From Linum tenue (lineage: Eukaryota > Streptophyta > Magnoliopsida > Malpighiales > Linaceae), in the NCBI GenBank assembly GCA_946122785.1, contig CAMGYJ010000011.1, forward strand, positions 41,442,513 to 41,506,512: 64,000 nucleotides of DNA, in the 5' to 3' direction. Shown here in pieces: positions 57,744 through 64,000 of the stretch. A model generated the notes under the pieces. The model made no database searches, was not told where the DNA came from, and saw nothing but the letters and a program-made list of their open reading frames with translations. The position numbers were made by a program, and so were the translations under genes. The stretch's first letter is position 1. The number at the start of each line of letters is the position of its first letter.

Positions 57744-59972
57744 TCAAGTGGATTGGTTGTATTTCCTGAGATTCTGCGCGTTCCATGTCCTTGGGATTTT
57801 GTTGCCGCACAACTCGCTTAGCTTGAAGGTGTTGGCGCCGACCACTTCGCGGATTAGGTATGGGCCCTCCCATGTTGAAGCGAGTTTTCCATGTCTGGGA
57901 TCAGGACGGAAGTTTCTTCGCAACACTTGGTCGCCGAGGATCAGCTTATGTGGGACTAACCTCGCGTTGTGGTATTTGGCTACCTGCTCTTTCATCGCGG
58001 CTAGTTTGATGGCTGCTAGCTCGCGTCTTTCCTGCACCAGCTCTAAGTCTAACAGGCGCGCCTCATTGTTGGTTTCTTCGTTGTACATCGTGATTCGATA
58101 GGTTGGGGATGTTGTCTCAATGGGGATCACCGCGTCAGTGCCATACGTGAGCGCGAATGGGGTCTCGCCTGTGGCCACCTTGTATGTGGTTCGATGTGCC
58201 CATAACACTGTGTGGAGCTCGTCTGCCCAGTTACCCTTGGCTTCGTTCAGGCGAGTGTGCAACCCGTGCAAGATTGCTTTGTTGGCGGATTCCGCTTGGC
58301 CGTTTGCTTGAGGGTAAGCCACTGATGCGAACCTTGCAATGGTCCCCACTTGGTCGCAGAAGTCTATCACCTCTGCACAATCGAATTGCTTACCATGATC
58401 GAAAATGAGCGCGTTCGGGACTCCGAAGCGCGCCAGTATATTGTTCTTCAAGAAGCGCGTGACCTGCTGTGCCGTTATCGCGGCTAGCGCTTCGGCTTCG
58501 ATCCACTTGGTAAAGTAATCTACTGCCACGATGATGTACTTGCGCTTTCCTTTGGCCGTAGGGAAGGGCCCTAAGAGGTCCACCCCCCATTGTGCGAAAG
58601 GCCATGAACTCAGGTTTCCTTGAAGCTCAGTGGATGGGAGGTGGTGTTGGCGCGCATTAACCTGGCACTTGTGACATTGGTCTGCGTATTTCTTCGTGTC
58701 CTTTTTTACTCGTGGCCAATAGTATCCGTGCAGCAGGATGGTGCGCTCCATAGTACGTGGCCCGGCGTGCATGGCGCACAACCCCTCGTGTAGATCGCGC
58801 ACTATGTTGTGCGCTTCCTCTTGCCCAATGCATTTCAAATAAACCCCCGAATATGACCGGCGGTACAGAAAAAGTTTGTCATTAAGTTTGGGAGCAGACA
58901 CTACAGGGGGAGATACAAGATAGGCCTTAAGCTCTTGGAACGCCGCTTCGCACTCCTTGGACCACGCGAATCGAGCGCCATTTTTGAGCGTCTTGAAGAA
59001 AGGTGCGCACTTGTCTGCGGACCTTGGTATGAACCTCCCCAACGCCGCTATTTTGCCGTTCAGGGATTGTATCTCTAAAGCGCTCCTCGACGCTCTGAGC
59101 TGCTGGACCGTTGTGATCTGCTTGGGGTCGACTTCTATGCCGCTCTTGGTTATCATGAAACCAAGGAATTTTCCCGCTTCTGCTCCGAAGACGCACTTCA
59201 GTGGGTTGAGGCGGAGGCTGTGTTTGCGAAGCGCCTCGAATGTCTCGCGCAGGTCCTCTAGGTGTGAGTTGCCTGCTTTGGTCTTGACGATGAGATCATC
59301 CACATACGCTTCAATGTTCCGTCCTCTCTGTTGTGCGAACACCGAATCAATCATCCTTTGATACGTTGCGCCAGCATTCTTGAGGCCGAAGGGCATTCCG
59401 ACGAAGCAGAAGTTTCCGAATGGCGTCATGAACGCTTTCTTTTCTTCATCATCGCGGGACATTGGGATCTGGTGGTATCCCGAGAACATGTCGAGGAAAG
59501 ACAGTGTCTCGTGATCAGCAGTGGCGTCGATGAGTTGGTCAATGCGAGGCAAGGGGTATGGGTCTCCTGGGCATACTTTGTTGATCGTTGTGTAGTCTAC
59601 GCACATTCGCCACGCTCCTGAAGATTTTTTTACCAGGACTACGTTTGCTAACCATTTTGGGTACTTGACCGGGCGGATCAACCCTGCCGCCAACAGTCGA
59701 GCCACTTCTTCTTCGATGGCTTTCAGCTTGTCGCCAGTGAAGCTACGACGTGTTTGTTGTCTTGGGGGTGCGCTTGGCGGGACTGCGAGGCAATGTTTTG
59801 CCACATCCCTCGGCACTCCCGGCATGTCTTCCATGCAGCAGGCGAATAGCTCTTTGTATTCCTTCAGTAGCGCTATCAGCGGCTCAATCGCGTCACCGCG
59901 GACGTGAGTCGAGATGCATATTTTCCTAGTCGGCTCAGCTGGGTCGAGCGCGACTTCAAAATCGGAATCCAT
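57744..59972 (-). pseudogene. gypsy pol: RT and integrase, RNase H deleted
   Basis: The 742-residue open frame has RT motifs KWLANVVLVKKSSGAWRMCV, FLDMFSGYHQIPMSRDDEEK, MPFGLKNAGATYQRM and the active site YVDD. It then runs through AAFQELKAYLVSPPVVSAPK to DKLFLY and joins directly to RRSYSGVYLKCIGQEEA, which in full elements lies after RNase H. The RNase H domain and linker are thus removed in frame. Integrase follows: H2C2 zinc motif (HNIVRDLHEG, CHKCQ), catalytic core with D (WGVDLLGPFP), D (FDHGKQF, usually DNGKQF) and E (NGQAESANK). The C-terminus ends TWNAQNLRKYNQST. Without RNase H it cannot complete its own replication. Confidence 0.85.
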
Positions 59973-60597
59973 CGATTCCGAACGGGGTTCCTTCGGCCTG
60001 TGTCGACTATGTTGGTCTGGCGGGCTTCACCTTCGAGCTTTGGAACTCCCCATGGCGTCCCGCGCGCCTCCCCGGTTCCCGTTTTGGTGGGGAACTTCAG
60101 TTTCTGGTGGCAGGTGGATGAGAGGGCCATAAATTTTGCCTGGAATGGTCGGCCCAGGATGCCATTGTGGGACGAGTTGCAGTCGACTATGGTGAATTCA
60201 ACTTTTTTTGAGACGCGAGGCTCTTGATCCCTGATGACGACCGGGAGGGTCACAACACCTATCACTGGGACTCTTTCCCCTGAGAATCCGACCAAATTTC
60301 CGTGAGTGCGCTTGATTAAGCGCGGGTCGATGTCCATTTGGTCGATTGTGCTCTTGAACAATATGTCTGCTGCGCTACCCCCGTCTATCAGTAGGCGGTG
60401 TATCTTACAAGCAGCCACCAGAGCGGTGATGATGAGCGGGTCCTCCGATGGAATGCCTTGTGGCAATTCGTGTCGTCGAAGCTGATGGGGCTCCTTGCCT
60501 GAACGTCTGCCGCTGCGCACTCTAACGCGCGTTCGCGCTTAGTTTTTTTCTTCGGGCGGTCTCCTTCCACCGTCACCACCCCTATCTCCTTGCGCAC
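59876..60597 (-). pseudogene. gypsy aspartic protease region, frameshifted
   Basis: The frame carries ELPQGIPSEDPLIITALVAA, then LLIDGGSAADILF, the D-G-G/S active-site loop of Tat-type retropepsins, and GILGRPFQAKF. The sequence before it (KKTKRERALECAAADVQARS, PISFDD) is in another frame, so one frameshift lies near 60480. It overlaps the pol frame at its end by about 100 bp. Confidence 0.7.
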
Positions 60598-60660
60598 TAC
60601 GTATGCGCCAGTAGTCTCGTTGTAGTCAGCTTGCGGGGGTGGTGGTGGATTTTCTGGTCG

Positions 60661-61704
60661 CTAGTGCTGGTTTTCCGCGCCACGGATGAACTCCGTGAGT
60701 AAGCCTCTTCGGATGAGGCCTTCGATTTCGTATCTTAGCTCTCTGCAGTCTTCCGTCCAGTGACCCGTTTCTCTGTGGAAGTCGTAATGCTTTTTTGGGT
60801 CACGCATATGCAGCGGGGACTTCAGAGGAGCGGGCCAATTGATCTTATAACCCTTCTCGCGAAGAACGTGGAACACGTTCTTTACCGACTCGTTGAGCGG
60901 CGTATAGGCATTTGATGGGAACAGATCGGGCGATCGTCCCCGGCGCGCTTGCTCTGGCGGGGGTGGAGGGTGGCGCTTTGGACCGCTGTGTAGTTGTGCC
61001 AACTGCTCGCGCGGTATCGGCAGCTGCCTCCGTCCTTGCTCTTCTTGGGGCGGCTTCGCTGATTCGAAGCGCCTGACGGACCCTGCGCCGAGCAATTCTT
61101 CCAGTGTTATTGCCTTCTCAATCTTCATCTCCAGCTCCGTCGATAGTGTGACGGGCCTTTTCGCCAATGCTCGCTTGAGCTCCATGTTGGTGGTGGCTTC
61201 CATGAGGTGATGGGCGGCGGTTTCGGGTCTGAGATCGCGCACAGCCATTGCCACCCTCGACCATCTGGCGTAAAAAGCTCGCAGGCTTTCTCCGCCTTTC
61301 TGTCTGATGTCTATCAGCGCCTTGAGGTGGAGGGGCCTTCTTTTTTGGGATGCGAACTTCGTTGTGAATAAGAGTATGAATTCTTCTAATGACCGGATGA
61401 TTCCGTTTGGGAGCCTGTTATACCAATCCAGGCATATGCCAGCGAATGTGGAAGGGAAGGTTCTACATAGCGCCGCATTGGAATTCGTCTGGAGTTGCAT
61501 TCGTAAGCAGAAGGTGCTCACGTGGTCCTCGGGATCGGTCGTTCCGTTGTATGTGGGTAGGGCGGGTGGCATTCCGCTCAGGTGCTCCGCCATTATTTCC
61601 GCGCTTAGTGGCTGGTGGAGCGATTTCCTAGGTGGATTAGGGCGGTATTGCGGGGACAGGTGTTGCTCCAGGAAGCTGAGCCTGGCAACTCTCCCTGTTG
61701 CGCC
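60661..61704 (-). pseudogene. gypsy gag, open but N-terminally disrupted
   Basis: An open frame without stops runs from 61704; the first ATG is at 61593 (310 residues: MAEHLSGMPPALPTYNGTTD, Retrotrans_gag motifs CRTFPSTFAGICLDWYNRLP and GGESLRAFYARWSRVAMAV). The upstream 61704-61594 part is coding-like too (FLEQHLSPQYRPNPPRKSL). A different frame continues further upstream to 61904, so a frameshift near 61705 is likely. The C-terminal HYDFHRETGHWTEDC region replaces the zinc knuckle, as in Tat elements. Confidence 0.75.
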
Positions 61705-61826
61705 TCATACGGAGGGAGCTCGGGCGGCTGGTGCCGTGGTAGCGGGGCAGTCCCTGACGCCTCACCAGGTGCTTGTTGTGGTGCGCTTGGCATCGCCTCA
61801 GCAAGAGCGCGCCTCACAGCGCGCGA

Positions 61827-61947
61827 AGATGAAGGCTGACGAGTCGAAGATTGTCCAGTTGGAGGGGAAGGTCCTTGGGGCGAATAATCGTGCCGACATG
61901 GCAACTGATAAGGCTAACGAGGCGCTGGAGGAGCTCGGCGTTTTGCA
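61827..61947 (+). repeat. 121-bp aORF fragment duplicated at the 5' end of the gypsy element
   Basis: It equals 56573-56693 with one mismatch and encodes the same coiled-coil piece (MKADESKIVQLEGKVLGANN). It sits between gag and the truncated 5' LTR, where the LTR end, primer site and leader should be. Confidence 0.85.
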
Positions 61948-62268
61948 TGGTGGTGGGTGAGTGGTTGACTCATATGAGGGTACAATGATGTGACTACTGA
62001 CACACTAAGGGTTTTAGGCCATGCTTCTACCTAGGACGTGTCAGAGACTTATGTTGGGCTATGTTTAGGCCCCTGATGTGACTACCCCTCGAGGAGTGAG
62101 GTGACGCTTTCCCATCCCTTTGGTCTGGCCTGCGCTATGCTCTTTCCACATGCGCGTGGCTTGTTCCGCGCTCGAGCTCCTCGCGCCGGGACGTGGCGAA
62201 CCGCACTGGGGGTCTTCGGTCGCGATGTGTTCCTTTGGCGCGGTTAGGTCCGAGTCATATGCCCAACA
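61946..62268 (-). repeat. Truncated 5' LTR of the gypsy element (323 bp)
   Basis: Matches 53994-54316 without indels and with two substitutions. The 242 bp corresponding to 53752-53993 (the primer-site side) are absent. Confidence 0.85.
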
Positions 62269-63374
62269 ACTTCAATATATAAAGATAAAAGAGCACATTT
62301 CTACACAATAAATTATGAATTCTAAGCTCTCACCGGAACAGAGTGTCCACAAAAGTATTGAACGGAATTGTGTAACCTACTAAACTAATAGTCTAGCTCC
62401 CTATTTATAGAGATATAACTCAGCCAAAACCTTTCTAACCCTACTAGGACAAGTTCTCTTTGACTTGGGGACGTATCATAGCCTATGGAATTTTATTTGG
62501 GCTTGGGCCTTAGAGTGGCGGATGGGTGGCAACTCGAATTGCTACATGTTTTCTTTGCGGAATGAGCTCTTTGGCCCATAAGCAAACTCTCCTAAATATT
62601 TATCCGTGATTTGACCCAAGTTTGCTTAGGAGGCCCTTGGACTCAACACTGGGCCGCCATTGGTTCTTGATTCGGTTTGGACTGAGTGTTCCTTCATTGG
62701 GCTCCTCTTAGGATTTATACATGGTTCCTAGAAGGTTTCTCATCATTGAACCTCATCTTTATCATGAAAACTCAATATTCTTCACTTTTCGTCTCATTTG
62801 GTCCTCCAGAATCATTCAATGTTAGATCCAAATCCTCATAAATGGTATTTTACCTTAGAATGGCAAAAAACATACCTAGAATATATAAAGAATACAAAAA
62901 ATAACCTAGGTCTACTAAATGGCCGTTGATTAAATATTTATGATTTAGATACAAAATATAACATAAAGTATTAAAAATGCATTGATAGATAGGAGTGATA
63001 AATACTATAAATTGAGTGTCACAAAAAAACACCGGTTCTTCCAAATTTTGTATTCTCCTAAAATTGATTGAGTGTTTTTTCTTTGTGTTTGGAGTTTTCT
63101 ACTTACTACAGAACTTTCCACTCTGAAGATTATTCCTTAGTCATTATGGATTTAATGGCTTGCCCAGTATGTGATTTTTCTCCATTCACTTTGGAGTATT
63201 TTCCACGTAAATTTGGTGTTTTGCCTTTGGTTATTCTCTTCTCTGTTTTATTTTTATTTCAATATCAGATTTGCTTCCACTAGTGTTATTTTATCCACTT
63301 CGAACGTCTTAAAATGAAAACATGTATCAAAGTATTGACAACTAAATAAAATTCTCGACAAGACGAATGCAAAG

Positions 63375-63600
63375 TTTGACATCGAGAAGTTTGATGGCAA
63401 GATATCATTATCGATATGAAGAATTCAAATAAAGGAAATTTTGATATAGAACGTTGTTCAAAAGAATTTAATGGGTCTCGAAGTCAACCAAGAGACTTCG
63501 AGTGATACCCAATGGGAAGAGCCCGATGAAAAGGCTTTTACTGCTATTCAATTACATCTATCGAAATTGGTTTTGCATGAGGGGATCCAGATTTTTCTTC
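63375..63600 (+). pseudogene. Ty1/copia gag fragment, unit C
   Basis: Third copy of the fragment, slightly more diverged. The stop that closes the frame after IQIFL in A and B is replaced by a Cys codon here, so the downstream frame is longer, but upstream stops remain. Confidence 0.6.
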
Positions 63601-63885
63601 TGTGTGAGTTATCATATTTCAATGTTGTTGTCGTCCCTCAAACTGCCACATCCTCCATAGCGTCAACAGGCGAGAGTGTATACCAACTGACAATGGGAAA
63701 GCGGTGTGTGAGTGGCTCGAGTGGATTTCATAGATTATTTGGTCAGATGCATCATTCACCTCACACATATCTAGATCCTTCAAAAACCTGACCAACACCT
63801 GACCACGCTTATTTATGAGCATCCTTCATAAAAATCATTGTTGGGGGAAACTATTTATACGAGATGTCAGGCTTTCTCTGACAAT

Positions 63886-64000
63886 TGATTATAACAGTGC
63901 ATAAAGCTTGGATGAAGTTGTAAGAAGAAATGGAGCAGGGTTGATCCATGAAGAAAAGCTGCAAAACAGAGCAAGAACAGTGCGTAAACGTGTCGTTTCT
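63886..64000 (+). mobile_element. copia 5' LTR, unit C, cut by window end
   Basis: Sequence from TGATTATAACAGTGC onward equals the 5' LTR start at 26382 and 39206. The rest of this element lies beyond the window. Confidence 0.7.

Larger units (their letters stand above)
53752..62268 (-). mobile_element. Ty3/gypsy LTR retrotransposon, private to unit C
   Basis: It is bounded by TGTTTGAAC and CCCAACA, with a 5-bp duplication ACTTC (53747-53751 and 62269-62273); units A and B keep the empty site. It is oriented on the minus strand: polypurine tract at 54317-54328 next to the complete 3' LTR, then (5' to 3' of the element, right to left) partial 5' LTR, gag, protease, RT, integrase, and an extra ORF in antisense. 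Such an antisense ORF between integrase and 3' LTR is known from Tat-lineage gypsy elements (Grande/Retand type). The 323 bp shared by the LTRs differ at two sites, so insertion is recent. The primer binding site is missing and RNase H is deleted. Confidence 0.9.
48475..64000. repeat. Tandem array unit C (continues beyond window)
   Basis: It begins like B. It is interrupted by a 1.3-kb MULE (51828-53137) and an 8.5-kb gypsy element (53752-62268), then resumes at 62269 in register with 24756 of A and 37580 of B. The window ends in the copia 5' LTR, so whether C also holds the CACTA is not visible here. Confidence 0.85.

Overview
This is nuclear DNA of a flowering plant, probably a eudicot. It contains spliced GT-AG genes, plant-only families (class III peroxidase, plant mobile domain, citrate-binding-like protein) and dense nested transposons. 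I did not try to name the species. Only three or four loci look like ordinary host genes: one citrate-binding-like gene (5939-7299, minus) and a tandem peroxidase array with two intact copies and one broken copy.

Layout. 1-5.7 kb: transposon graveyard with a hAT-type MITE (880-1214), a MULE with a 9-bp target duplication carrying a GRAS-gene fragment and two minisatellites (1463-4251), and a second long-TIR MULE (4751-5729). 5.9-7.3 kb: the citrate-binding-like gene. 7.9-12.4 kb: CACTA element with a nearly complete TNP2-type transposase gene; its 3' terminus was not found. 12.5-15.7 kb: two hAT MITEs and degenerate repeats. 15.7-19.6 kb: a well-bounded MULE that carries a plant-mobile-domain gene instead of a transposase. 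Its subterminal regions are chains of CACCG/CGGTG hairpins, and a hAT MITE sits in an intron of its gene.

21.06-64 kb: a tandem array of a roughly 13-14 kb unit in at least three copies (A from 21.06 kb, B from 34.34 kb, C from 48.47 kb to beyond the window). Each unit begins with a minus-strand peroxidase gene. It then holds a copia gag scrap, an internally deleted copia element, and (A and B; C runs off the window) a CACTA element that has captured pieces of host genes, recognisably BASS4 and a LIFEGUARD/BI-1-like gene. Peroxidase A and C are intact; B lost the distal histidine and the C-terminus through two short-homology deletions. Unit C received two private insertions whose empty sites are preserved in A and B: a 1.3-kb MULE and an 8.5-kb Ty3/gypsy element with an antisense extra ORF.

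Most unusual observation: inside the captured-gene CACTA of units A and B lies a lone LTR joined to 39 nt matching the 3' part of tRNA-Asp, from nucleotide 37 to the CCA end, with a change at the m1A58 position. Together these have the shape of a retroviral-type plus-strand strong-stop DNA that read through the tRNA primer. It is flanked by a 45-bp duplication of the CACTA terminus, not a 5-bp integrase duplication.
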